Positions 1-6,500 of a stretch of 9,875 nt of DNA are shown piece by piece. How positions within the stretch are numbered: position 1 is the first letter of the stretch; the number at the start of each line of letters is the position of its first letter. A program made the translations under genes and the position numbers. The stretch spans positions 1 to 9,875 of the forward strand of contig JACIWF010000042.1 of NCBI GenBank assembly GCA_014361095.1. The letters are read 5' to 3'. The stretch is from Hadesarchaea archaeon (GTDB lineage: Archaea > Hadarchaeota > Hadarchaeia > Hadarchaeales > Hadarchaeaceae). The notes under the pieces are model-generated. The model worked only from the letters and a program-made list of their open reading frames with translations, did no database searches and was not told the DNA's origin.

Positions 1-1
1 G

Positions 2-100
2 ACCGCCTTTAGGAAGGGTTATCGAACTCAGGTACAGGAAATGGTAAAGCAGCAAAAGACGCTACGTTCGAGCGCAAAAAGTCGAATAAAAGGGAGGTGA
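2..100 (+). CDS. Possible C-terminal end of a gene cut by the window edge
   Basis: An open frame enters from the left edge and stops at TGA 98-100. Its last residues are rich in lysine and arginine, ending KSRIKGR. The stop lies inside the GGGAGGTGA ribosome binding site of the next gene, the same arrangement seen at 645-653, which is the main reason to prefer this frame. A competing frame, bases 3-47, ends in GRVIELRYRKW and would also make a plausible C-terminus, leaving a gap of about 57 bases to the next start. No function can be assigned to either. Confidence 0.3.
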   Translation, partial: TAFRKGYRTQVQEMVKQQKTLRSSAKSRIKGR

Positions 101-104
101 TTTT

Positions 105-653
105 TTGGAAATTCCCGAACTTGGAATAAAGGACAGCAAACTGGCCAAAGATGTTGTTGAGATTCTCCAGAGCACTGATGATAAGTTTGACCTCGCGCAC
201 AAAATGGTTGCCATTGCTGACGAACGCATAAGAAATCAGACAACGAGAGATGTCATTGACATCGCAATTGAAATGGCAAGGAACTCGAACTTCTCTCTGA
301 CCAAAGAAGAACTCAGAAAAATAAAGCAACTTTTGCTTAAGTTGAAAAAAGATATCGAGTTGATCGAAAGTGGCGTGACCGACAATTATAAGTTGTGTTG
401 TTTGCTTCGCTTGAGAGAATGGGCAGAAGATTGCTTCGAACGAATTCCAAAGACAGTGCCGGAACTGGTTCTGGAAAAATTGGAAAAGGGCGAAGTCCAT
501 TCCAAGTCGTTGCTGACTCGATACTGGTTAAGTAGCGAACTGTACCGCATATCTAAGAAAATCGATTTCTTTGATAAGTCCTTCAGTCGTCTTCAGAAAA
601 CATTGGAAAAAATCGCCAAAATCGCCGGTCTTTCAGGGCTTTGCGGGCGGTGA
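105..653 (+). CDS. Hypothetical helical protein, 182 aa
   Basis: I do not recognise this family. The start is TTG 105, five bases after the GGAGGTG at 93-99, matching the spacing elsewhere in the window. The product looks almost wholly alpha-helical and charged, with lysine/glutamate-rich heptad-like stretches around residues 65-90 (LTKEELRKIKQLLLKLKKD) and 150-175. No membrane segment, signal peptide or enzyme motif is visible. CC at about residues 105-106 and C116 are the only notable cysteines besides one near the end. The stop overlaps the ribosome binding site of the next gene, so the two are probably translated in a coupled way. The coding sequence looks more A+T-rich than the two genes that follow, suggesting a mosaic origin. 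Confidence 0.75.
   Translation: MEIPELGIKDSKLAKDVVEILQSTDDKFDLAHKMVAIADERIRNQTTRDVIDIAIEMARNSNFSLTKEELRKIKQLLLKLKKDIELIESGVTDNYKLCCLLRLREWAEDCFERIPKTVPELVLEKLEKGEVHSKSLLTRYWLSSELYRISKKIDFFDKSFSRLQKTLEKIAKIAGLSGLCGR
645..653 (+). promoter_or_regulatory. Ribosome binding site overlapping the upstream stop codon
   Basis: GGGCGGTGA resembles the GGGAGGTGA used by the preceding gene and contains that gene's TGA stop. It lies five bases before ATG 659, so it selects that start over the in-frame GTG 650 and TTG 641, which would lie inside or before it. The paralog at 3015 supports the same choice. Confidence 0.65.
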
Positions 654-658
654 AGGGC

Positions 659-1030
659 ATGGTGGAAAACATCAAGGTCGGGTTCGTGTTCTTCTCAGTG
701 CGTCTGAACGTTGGTGGCAAGAGCGCGGAAGCAAAACTATACACTCCGCTCTGGATGAACCTGGACACCTATGCGCTGTGGTTTAAGAACTACCAACCCG
801 CGCTGACAGAACTCTTTTCGACCATCTTCGAAGAGTTTGGGTTCGAACTGACCGGAAGCGGACAGAACCGTGCAGGCTACTACGCCAAATTCTCGACTGA
901 ATCACAAAGCTTCCAGAATTCGATAAAGCTGATCAGGAGGCTTTTCGAGGAGGGGTTGCTCGACTCGCACATGCCGGAGAACAAGCTGACAAAAGCGTGC
1001 TTCTTTCGAAGGCTTGGCGCCGAAAAGTGA
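659..1030 (+). CDS. Hypothetical protein, paralog of the product of 3015-3395, 123 aa
   Basis: A small protein of unknown function. It aligns without gaps over its first 60 or so residues with the product of 3015-3395. Shared positions include N4, G8, G19, L31-W32-M33, D36, L40-W41, K43, Y45, A48-L49-T50 and L52, and later an S-F...S-(I/L)-x-L-(I/V)-R-R-L segment. The first 30 residues are probably beta-strand (VGFVFFSVRL) and the rest helical. No catalytic motif or metal-binding set is evident. ATG 659 is the start because it has a well-placed ribosome binding site and because residue 1 aligns with the paralog's start. The two copies are separated by three unrelated genes in the same probable transcript, so they may have diverged to different partners. 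Confidence 0.75.
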   Translation: MVENIKVGFVFFSVRLNVGGKSAEAKLYTPLWMNLDTYALWFKNYQPALTELFSTIFEEFGFELTGSGQNRAGYYAKFSTESQSFQNSIKLIRRLFEEGLLDSHMPENKLTKACFFRRLGAEK

Positions 1031-1073
1031 ACTTGCGAACGGACGAGAAAGACCTGAAGCAGGAGGTGAGATC

Positions 1074-2036
1074 TTGAGCACTCGAGGTTGCGTAGCCATA
1101 AAAACGGGGACCGGATGGCGCGGCGTCTACAACCACTGCGACAGCTACCCTTCCGGTTTAGGGAAGGAGCTGTGGGATCACCTGAAGGGGAAGGACCTCA
1201 AAAAATTCGCCGAGGAGCTTCTCCGCTTCGATGACTGGTGGAACTACCTCGCCGAAGGAGTATGTCCCTACTGCGGCCGACGTGGGCTGAGCCAGCCGCA
1301 TTCGATTTCAGTCGAGATTTTGAATCGCTTAGGAAAGAAGCACTACTTTGGTCCGTTCAACAAGCGGTTCAGAACCAAGCGGGAGATGCGCGAGTATTAC
1401 CGCAAACTTCCCCTGTGGCGTGGTAGGGACGAAGAGATAGAGCGGGAAATCGAAAAAGAGTGGGAGATAAGGCGGAATATACGGAACACGGGATTTCCGG
1501 ACCCCAGAATTAAATACCACAAACACAAGTTCGTAGATCTGTCTGAACTGCAAATCACCAGCGAGAACGTCGATCCTCTCTTCATCGAATGGGTGTACGT
1601 CGTGGACCCGGAGCAACGCACCATGGATATCCTTGCCTGCCAGGGCTTCAGCGTGGGCGGGACCGCAAAGAATGTTCCTGAGCGCACCGGCGATGGTTTC
1701 GTTGACCATGGGAATTACAAATATCGACATGTGCGCGTCGCGAGGGTCTCCCTTGACGGAAAGGAACCGGACTGGAATTTCATTGAAGGCATAATACAAG
1801 TGGAAGTAGCTCTTGAAGATGTAATGGACGAGAAGCAACTTATCTTCGAGCAGCTGAAGGGAGGCAAAATAAAAAGAAGCTCGTGCTTGATTTGCAACGA
1901 GCCGGCGTTAACGATGCACAGCGATCCAGTCCACCTTTCCTGCCTGAGGAAGGTCCTCGAGGAACTGGGCGGCGATGCAGAAACCTGGCTTCAGCCGCTA
2001 AAACAGGACGACCCAGAGCTTTGGGTTGAAGAATAA
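1074..2036 (+). CDS. Uncharacterised protein with N-terminal VYNHCDSYPSGLG signature, 320 aa
   Basis: The start is TTG 1074, five bases after GGAGGTG. The N-terminus MSTRGCVAIKTGTGWRGVYN followed by HCDSYPSGLG (residues 21-30) resembles, from memory, a widespread but uncharacterised family found in phages, plasmids and actinobacteria, with a 'GxY.H.D.YP.GLG' core. Biochemical function is unknown. Two candidate zinc sites are visible: CPYC at residues 64-67, and C271-x2-C274 with H282/H287 and C290 near the C-terminus. The middle (residues 120-150) is highly charged and helical. A later beta-rich part contains EWVYVVDPEQRTMDIL and a segment ending LDGKEPDWNFIEG, also reminiscent of that family. 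It sits in the middle of the first gene cluster with its own ribosome binding site. It is more G+C-rich than its neighbours on either side. Confidence 0.8.
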   Translation: MSTRGCVAIKTGTGWRGVYNHCDSYPSGLGKELWDHLKGKDLKKFAEELLRFDDWWNYLAEGVCPYCGRRGLSQPHSISVEILNRLGKKHYFGPFNKRFRTKREMREYYRKLPLWRGRDEEIEREIEKEWEIRRNIRNTGFPDPRIKYHKHKFVDLSELQITSENVDPLFIEWVYVVDPEQRTMDILACQGFSVGGTAKNVPERTGDGFVDHGNYKYRHVRVARVSLDGKEPDWNFIEGIIQVEVALEDVMDEKQLIFEQLKGGKIKRSSCLICNEPALTMHSDPVHLSCLRKVLEELGGDAETWLQPLKQDDPELWVEE

Positions 2037-2069
2037 TATCGAATCTTTCCGCTTCGAGGAGGTGGTAGA

Positions 2070-2402
2070 TTGGGCTATGAGATCATCATAGAGAACCACG
2101 ATTTAAAAATCGAAGATGATGCCGAAAAAAGAATTTTCAGCAAGTTGAAATATGGTGTTCTTGAACTATCTGATTTTTGGGAAATAAATGAGAACAAAAT
2201 AGTTCCATCGGAGTACTCACTCAAATGGGGCGACTGGTTCGAAGAAGATCTGAAAAATATGGCGAAGATGGGCGTAACTGGTTTTATAGAAGTGAGAGGG
2301 GAGCAGGGGGAATGCAGTAAATTCGTCCTGCGAGACGAAAGAGTCGAAGTATTTTACGGGAGAGTCGTTTATTCTGAAAAACCAGACGAAATTCTCGAGT
2401 AG
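2070..2402 (+). CDS. Hypothetical protein, 110 aa
   Basis: I do not recognise this protein. TTG 2070 follows GGAGGTG by five bases. It is small, acidic and without cysteine clusters. Tryptophans occur at WEINEN, KWGDWFEED, and the C-terminal half alternates short strands (GFIEVRG, KFVLRDERVEVFYGRVVYSE). A compact alpha/beta fold is likely; no motif suggests an enzyme. The coding sequence is A+T-rich compared with the gene before it. The next gene's GGAGGTG begins at the stop codon, so the two are probably co-translated. Confidence 0.7.
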   Translation: MGYEIIIENHDLKIEDDAEKRIFSKLKYGVLELSDFWEINENKIVPSEYSLKWGDWFEEDLKNMAKMGVTGFIEVRGEQGECSKFVLRDERVEVFYGRVVYSEKPDEILE

Positions 2403-2414
2403 GAGGTGGTTCGT

Positions 2415-2966
2415 TTGCACATGCTAATCGCGGCCATCGTCGAAGCCACCGACGAGACCGACGCGCTGAATGTGGCCAAACGTGTTTTCGACGATCTTGT
2501 AGACGCACGGAAATTCGATTACTACAACACTTTCGACGACGAGGACGCCAGATCAAGGTGGGGCGAGCTGCCCGCCGCCGCAAACATAAAAAGTCGGGAC
2601 GGTAAACAGCTTCTTCAAGAACTCATGAATGCTACAAAAGCCGAACTCTTTGAAAACCTTGCCACAATCCGCGGTTTCCTCCAAGAATACAGCGATGACG
2701 ATGTATGGGACGGAGGTGATTTCAACGTTTTATCGACCGAAAAGAAAGTTTACAGGACCCTGAAAAGCGGAGGCAAAAAAGGTTTTGCCGAAAGCGTGCG
2801 GGACTTCAGATACTGTTGTTTAAACGTGGGCAGACATTCGGGCCCTTCGGTCTACGTCTACGATGAAAACGGCAACGGGATCAGAGATCTGACGGAACTG
2901 AAATATATTCTCGAGGCCAAGCACGAGGACAAGCTTTGGATCGTTCCAGCCGATGTACACTTTTGA
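2415..2966 (+). CDS. Uncharacterised protein ending in VPADVHF, 183 aa
   Basis: TTG 2415 is six bases after GGAGGTG; ATG 2421 is the alternative start and would remove only two residues. The N-terminus (LIAAIVEATDETDALNVAKR) looks like a beta strand followed by a helix. FDYYNTFDDEDARSRWGELP follows at about residues 37-56, and the C-terminus reads DKLWIVPADVHF. From memory this pattern, especially RWGELPAA and the terminal VPADVHF, resembles an uncharacterised protein family seen in archaeal viruses and haloarchaea; I cannot confirm this without a search. No function is known to me. The gene lies in the same tight cluster as its neighbours. Confidence 0.75.
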   Translation: MHMLIAAIVEATDETDALNVAKRVFDDLVDARKFDYYNTFDDEDARSRWGELPAAANIKSRDGKQLLQELMNATKAELFENLATIRGFLQEYSDDDVWDGGDFNVLSTEKKVYRTLKSGGKKGFAESVRDFRYCCLNVGRHSGPSVYVYDENGNGIRDLTELKYILEAKHEDKLWIVPADVHF

Positions 2967-3000
2967 AGAAATGAGAGTTATGGTCTGACCTGAAATGGAA

Positions 3001-3008
3001 AGGAGGCG
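3001..3008 (+). promoter_or_regulatory. Ribosome binding site that points to a CTG start
   Basis: AGGAGGCG lies six bases before CTG 3015. The nearer TTG 3011 is only two bases away and its frame closes at TGA 3038. ATG 3111 is about 100 bases away and would remove the region conserved with the paralog. Confidence 0.6.
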
Positions 3009-3014
3009 ATTTGT

Positions 3015-3395
3015 CTGGCCAAAAACGTCAGGATCGGTGAATTTAAAGTTATCATCATCGCGAAAGCCGGAGAGCGGATTACTTCAATCGACACCTTCGG
3101 CAATCTCTGGATGGACGTGGATGACTTCACCCTTTGGGTCAAATCCTATGATGACGCCCTGACAAAGCTGCTGCTCTGCCTAGTTCCGGAGTTCAAAATA
3201 CTAGAGAGGGACAAAGACAGCCACGGCTGCGTGAAGCTGGGCTTCCGGTCCCCGAGTTTCTCGCACAGCCTCAGCCTTGTTCGAAGGCTCAAGAACGATG
3301 GCGTGCTGACAAAATGCGTCGATGAGGAAGAGATCGTTGAGAGCTGCGTTGTCTTGCGGTTTGAGCAAGGAATTAATGAAAAATCAGGAACTTGA
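3015..3395 (+). CDS. Hypothetical protein, paralog of the product of 659-1030, with apparent CTG start, 126 aa
   Basis: The function is unknown. The frame is open well upstream of its first ATG (3111), and that upstream part aligns without gaps with the N-terminus of the 659-1030 product: L/M-A-K-N-V-R-I-G against M-V-E-N-I-K-V-G, up to the shared L31-W32-M33. This places the start at CTG 3015, six bases after AGGAGGCG. A start at ATG 3111 would delete 32 conserved residues and leave no ribosome binding site. The C-terminal half keeps the S-F-x-x-S-x-x-L-(V/I)-R-R-L motif. No catalytic motif is visible. An indel near the start, converting a TTG-initiated frame, is the main alternative to CTG initiation. 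Confidence 0.7.
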   Translation: MAKNVRIGEFKVIIIAKAGERITSIDTFGNLWMDVDDFTLWVKSYDDALTKLLLCLVPEFKILERDKDSHGCVKLGFRSPSFSHSLSLVRRLKNDGVLTKCVDEEEIVESCVVLRFEQGINEKSGT

Positions 3396-3435
3396 TACGG
3401 GAAGATTTCTCGACGAAACGTATGGAGGTGTTTAG

Positions 3436-3876
3436 TTGGAAACCATCAGCCTCAGCGTAATTTATGTTGGTCTTCGTGACGGACGCCTTGTTGGTTGCAC
3501 AGACGCGAACGAACTAGAAAAAGCGGAAGCTGTAGTTGTTGGTAAATATAAAGCCGCATCTTACTGCCCCAAGCACAACCATATTGTCGTTTTCTGCCGA
3601 GGCTCGGATTTTCATGTTGACAATGCCAAGAAAGCGCGCGACTGCGAAGAATTCATCTTCTTTGAAAAGTGCTGGAACACACACAGGAACTTTGCGAAAG
3701 CTCTTCTCAAAAACGACAGTGGATCGATTGAAAAAGCGATCAAAAGATTCTGTAAAAGACATTTAATAAAGCTGCTCGCCGATAAAGATTTTTTACGCCA
3801 ACTACTGGAGCGATTGGACAAAGCTTCGCGCTCTGAGCTGGAATGGCGTCTTGTCGGCACCAAACTGGAGAGCTGA
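3436..3876 (+). CDS. Hypothetical protein with a Cys/His cluster, 146 aa
   Basis: I do not recognise this protein. TTG 3436 is five bases after GGAGGTG. The N-terminal half looks beta-rich (ISLSVIYVGLRDGRLVGCTD) and contains C21, C44, H47, H49 and C54, with the core YCPKHNHIVVFC; this could bind a metal but does not match a family I can name. The C-terminal half (about residues 80-146) is helical and basic (IEKAIKRFCKRHLIKLL), suggesting contact with nucleic acid or a partner protein. It is the last clearly intact gene of the first cluster; the sequence after its stop looks degraded. Confidence 0.7.
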   Translation: METISLSVIYVGLRDGRLVGCTDANELEKAEAVVVGKYKAASYCPKHNHIVVFCRGSDFHVDNAKKARDCEEFIFFEKCWNTHRNFAKALLKNDSGSIEKAIKRFCKRHLIKLLADKDFLRQLLERLDKASRSELEWRLVGTKLES

Positions 3877-3880
3877 GAAG

Positions 3881-4124
3881 GTGGCGCGGCCAATCGTGAT
3901 GCTCTGCGCGCGGGACAAAGCTGCAAAGAACAGATGGGGGCTGGCCGGAACCCACCTGATGAAGCACCCTCCGTGCGCGCAAGAAAGCTTGGACTGTCAA
4001 TGAAGCTGGAAGGAACAAAAAGTTCTTCGAGGTGTCGGCCGGAGAAGCTGAAGTGGTACTTACCAGCAGGTTGAACTTCCCAGTGAGGTTTTCAAGGGTT
4101 GTTCGTCCGAGTCTCGACAGATAG
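3881..4124 (+). pseudogene. Probable remains of a small gene broken by a frameshift
   Basis: No intact gene covers 3877-4198. Two overlapping frames look coding in succession. The first runs from GTG 3881 (or GTG 3896/ATG 3899) to TGA 4003 and includes KNRWGLAGTHLMKH. The second is open from 3963 to TAG 4124, has no start codon of its own, and includes AWTVNEAGRNKKFFEVSAGE and LNFPVRFSRVVRPSLDR. Joining them needs a single frame change in the overlap 3963-4003 and would give a protein of roughly 75-80 residues. The only ribosome binding site candidate, GAAGGTG 3877-3883, is poorly spaced. This could be a pseudogene, a sequencing indel, or simply non-coding sequence. No family is recognised. 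Confidence 0.35.
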
Positions 4125-4145
4125 CGATCGTTTGGAAATGCTCTT

Positions 4146-4187
4146 ATTAACGAAAAATAAGTAATAAATTAACGAAAAGTAAGTAAT
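4146..4187 (+). repeat. Tandem direct repeat, 20-bp unit at 22-bp period, upstream of the HEPN gene
   Basis: ATTAACGAAAARTAAGTAAT occurs at 4146-4165 and 4168-4187, differing at one base. The 22-base period is about two helical turns, so both copies face the same side of the DNA. The second copy ends directly at the ribosome binding site of the HEPN gene. The downstream nucleotidyltransferase has an N-terminal winged-helix domain that could bind here for autoregulation; this is inference. The A+T-rich repeats may also contain the promoter, but I see no clear TATA box. Confidence 0.65.
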
Positions 4188-4198
4188 GAGGTGATGGT

Positions 4199-4708
4199 TT
4201 GAGAAACTTGGAAATACTTGGTAAAAAATTCAGGAGAGCTGTTGAAGAGGAGTCCATTGTAAAGATAGACGATGCCGCAAGGATTTCGGTAGCGCGCGGA
4301 CATCTCCTCGCCGCTCACGAAAACCTTCAGGCTATGGAAGCGGAGGAGAAATTCGCTCGGACTGCTTCCAATCCTTTTCCACATAAAAAGTGGATAATAA
4401 CAAAGGGGTATTATGCGATGTACAAAGCAGCGCTCTCGCTACTCGCCGTTAAGGGTTGGACGGACAAGAGAAGTCATGAACCGGTTCCGATTGCTTTAAA
4501 GTTTCTTTATGCAGAAGACCCATCTGTTGCCAATGAAATAGCGAAAATGGCAGAGATCCTGGAGGATTCCAGAACGCTCAGACAGCGCTCCACGTATGGA
4601 TTGTATCCCTCAAGGGAGGAGATCGAGCGAGGCAGCAAAGAAATACCTGAGTTGGCTAGGAAGTTTGTCGAGAAGGCGGAAGATATCCTGAGGAGGGTCA
4701 TCCAATGA
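4199..4708 (+). CDS. HEPN-domain protein, probable partner (toxin) of a nucleotidyltransferase, 169 aa
   Basis: The start is TTG 4199, five bases after GAGGTG. Residues 28-150 fit the helical HEPN fold. The run KGYYAMYKAALSLLAVKGW (69-87) followed by KRSHEP (90-95) is typical of HEPN proteins paired with minimal nucleotidyltransferases ('YYAMF..A..LL..KG...KSH'). RQRSTYG at 128-134 corresponds to the 'R..A.Y' segment of this subgroup. The classical Rx4-6H RNase motif is not present at that place; the only Rx6H match, R33-H40, lies in the N-terminal helix. In known HEPN/MNT modules the HEPN protein is the RNA-cleaving or regulated toxin and the nucleotidyltransferase silences it. The overlapping downstream gene fits that pairing. 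Whether this copy is a nuclease is uncertain. Confidence 0.8.
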   Translation: MRNLEILGKKFRRAVEEESIVKIDDAARISVARGHLLAAHENLQAMEAEEKFARTASNPFPHKKWIITKGYYAMYKAALSLLAVKGWTDKRSHEPVPIALKFLYAEDPSVANEIAKMAEILEDSRTLRQRSTYGLYPSREEIERGSKEIPELARKFVEKAEDILRRVIQ

Positions 4709-5301
4709 AATTCCTCGATTTTCGAATACTCAGGGAGCTCAAAAAACACGGTGAGCTAAGCATAAACTCTTTGGCAAAGACTTTGAACAAAACTTACGAT
4801 ACCGTTCGCCGTCATGCGCATTTATTGGCGGAAAATGGGTTTCTCAAAATGAAACCGAAAGGTAGAAAGATAATGATCTCTCTATCCGACGGCATAGCAG
4901 CGAAATTTGCCGTTGCCCTTGCTGAATGCCTTGAATTTGAAAAGGCATTAGCTTGTGCGGACAGTGAATTGGCTGAATTGGCTTCAGCACTAATCCGCTC
5001 GCTCTGTGAGAACTTCCCTGACACGAAAATAGATCTATATTTCTACGGAAGTTTTGTGGACGCGAGAAAACGCAAAGCAGATCTTGATGTATACGTTGTT
5101 ACACCGCCTGAAAAAAAGGAGATGATTAAGAATTCTCTTCCCTCTAGCAAAAGACTGCATGCTTTGGTAGTGAGTAAAGAGGAATTTTCAGTCATGGAAC
5201 TCAATCAAGAGCCGACGGTAATCCAAGCGATACTCACAGGCATTCACATTCAACTACCTCTTCCAACACACCGCCGCCCGATTTTTTCCAGTGCAAAATA
5301 A
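4705..5301 (+). CDS. Winged-helix/minimal nucleotidyltransferase fusion, probable antitoxin, 198 aa
   Basis: The ATG overlaps the HEPN stop as ATGA (4705-4708), with GAGGAGGGT upstream, so translation is coupled. Residues 1-60 form a winged helix-turn-helix (LRELKKHGELSINSLAKTLN, then TYDTVRRHAHLL). Residues of about 95-180 form a minimal nucleotidyltransferase domain with YGSFVDARKRKADLDVYVV at 114-132. The GS at 115-116 and the D126-x-D128 pair are the expected nucleotide and metal site, but the usual glycine of GSxxxG is A120. In related systems such enzymes transfer AMP to the HEPN partner. The fused DNA-binding domain suggests it also represses its own operon, possibly through the 4146-4187 repeat. 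The proline-rich tail after about residue 183 looks unlike the domain and may reflect a late frame change. Confidence 0.8.
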   Translation: MKFLDFRILRELKKHGELSINSLAKTLNKTYDTVRRHAHLLAENGFLKMKPKGRKIMISLSDGIAAKFAVALAECLEFEKALACADSELAELASALIRSLCENFPDTKIDLYFYGSFVDARKRKADLDVYVVTPPEKKEMIKNSLPSSKRLHALVVSKEEFSVMELNQEPTVIQAILTGIHIQLPLPTHRRPIFSSAK

Positions 5302-5506
5302 CAACATTCTGCGTAAGTATTTTGTTACTGAGAAAGACAAAGGAATAACATGAAAATACTGGCCCTTCAGTGGCTGAGCAAAGGATATTGCAGAGATAGA
5401 AACATTTGAAGTGTTGTCTGGGTTGTACTGTGAGCTTGAAAAGGGTTCAGAGCGACGCGAATAACAATTCGTTTTGGGCACAAATTTCGAAAAGAAGGTG
5501 ATCCGC
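5302..5506. other. Intergenic stretch with a possible coding relic
   Basis: No intact gene was found in these 205 bases. On the + strand a 28-codon open stretch, 5378-5464, reads IETFEVLSGLYCELEKGSER and looks protein-like, but it has no start codon and lies between two stops. It could be the end of a decayed gene. No hairpin terminator or clear promoter for the gene at 5507 was identified. A minus-strand open frame of 84 codons covers the area but has no ribosome binding site and overlaps the flanking genes, so I do not call it. Confidence 0.35.
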
Positions 5507-5719
5507 ATGCATATGAGAATTAATTATGTTATTTGCAAACTAAACGACTTCAAAATTTGTCTAAAGTGCGGCAGGTTGAACTGGTACGAGAATGAGTGCT
5601 GCGTGGACTGCCGCAATACGCAGGGTTTCAGGGAAGTGAGAGAAAAGGACCTCAGCGCTCTCGTGGATGTTTTCATTCAAAACGGTCATTTCTGCGATGA
5701 CTGTGAAATAACTGTTTGA
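5507..5719 (+). CDS. Small zinc-ribbon-like protein, 70 aa
   Basis: ATG 5507 is six bases after GAAGGTG; ATG 5513 is a possible alternative. The protein has CLKCG at residues 18-22 and CCVDC at 31-35, the two knuckles of a likely zinc ribbon, with a third pair CDDC at 63-66 near the C-terminus. Such tiny ribbons are common in archaeal mobile elements and may bind nucleic acid or protein, but no specific role can be assigned. It is the first gene of the second cluster and sits 27 bases before the nuclease gene, which suggests co-expression. Confidence 0.7.
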   Translation: MHMRINYVICKLNDFKICLKCGRLNWYENECCVDCRNTQGFREVREKDLSALVDVFIQNGHFCDDCEITV

Positions 5720-5746
5720 AGCTTGCGGTATTGAGGGAGTGCTGAA

Positions 5747-6451
5747 ATGGACGGGTCGGATTTCAACTTCAGCGACCTGATTGACGACTTCTTGAAAACA
5801 AAAAACAACTCGCCGAAAATCGGTGTGTACTGGCCTTCGGAAATCGGCGCTTGTATAAGGCAATCTTACTACAAGCGGTTCCTGCCGCACGAGATGCCAA
5901 AGGAAAAGCTGAGAATGTTCAAGTCGGCGGATCTGGTGCACGGATTTATCCGCGAAGTGCTGTCGTCGTCGAATAAGGTGAAGCTTCTCTCCTGGGAGAA
6001 GCCGTTCTCCATAATCTGCGACGACTTCGAAATATCGGGAAGACTCGACGATGTTATCATAGCAGAAATCGCGGGAAGGGAGGAACTGATCGTAATAGAG
6101 GTCAAATCGATCTCAGGGAAAAGTGTCGCCCACATCTCTGCGCCAAAGATAGACCACGTGTACCAAGTGCACCCGTATCTCAGGGCGACCAGATATGAGG
6201 GGCGCTCGGCCAGCATTGCGGTCATCTGGTACATCGCGCGCGACACCTACGCAGACAGGTTTTTCACGGTTTTCTACGATCAGCGCGTGATGGATGCCGC
6301 CATCGCCAGAGTAAAAACGCTGCATGGGCACCTGATCAAACACACCCTACCGCCCGCGGAGGCAAAGAACTTCCCGCACGAATCCTGGCGGTGCTGGTTC
6401 TGCCCCTTCGAGAGAGAATGCCGTGCTGATTACAACCCGGAAATGAAGTGA
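5747..6451 (+). CDS. Cas4/RecB-like PD-(D/E)XK nuclease with a four-cysteine iron-sulfur site, 234 aa
   Basis: The order of motifs matches the Cas4/RecB-type nuclease family. These are C36 in EIGACIRQSYY, H65 in LVHG, D101 in SGRLDDVI (97-104), E118-V-K120 in LIVIEVKSI, Q140-x3-Y144 in YQVHPYL, and a C-terminal C216-x2-C219-x5-C225 in CWFCPFEREC. C36 with the last three cysteines would hold a [4Fe-4S] cluster, and D101/E118/K120 form the metal-dependent catalytic centre. Family members cut single-stranded DNA or trim DNA ends. The length is normal for Cas4-like proteins. No cas1, cas2 or CRISPR array is present here, so a role in replication, recombination or host DNA degradation by a mobile element is more likely than spacer acquisition. 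The start ATG 5747 has a GAGGGAGTG upstream. Confidence 0.88.
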   Translation: MDGSDFNFSDLIDDFLKTKNNSPKIGVYWPSEIGACIRQSYYKRFLPHEMPKEKLRMFKSADLVHGFIREVLSSSNKVKLLSWEKPFSIICDDFEISGRLDDVIIAEIAGREELIVIEVKSISGKSVAHISAPKIDHVYQVHPYLRATRYEGRSASIAVIWYIARDTYADRFFTVFYDQRVMDAAIARVKTLHGHLIKHTLPPAEAKNFPHESWRCWFCPFERECRADYNPEMK

Positions 6452-6500
6452 ACTGATACGGCCGTCGCGTACCATACGGCCAAAATCGGAGGTGGGAGGA

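Noticed and set aside
9..500. 163-codon minus-strand open frame
   Set aside because: It is antisense to the TTG-started gene at 105, which has a near-perfect ribosome binding site; the reverse frame has none and is rich in phenylalanine, as expected for the complement of lysine- and glutamate-rich coding sequence.
1329..1838. 169-codon minus-strand open frame
   Set aside because: It is a shadow of the 1074-2036 gene, which has a strong ribosome binding site and a recognisable N-terminal signature.
5747..6451. CRISPR-Cas adaptation module
   Set aside because: Only a Cas4-like nuclease is present; no cas1, cas2, effector gene or repeat array is visible in the window.
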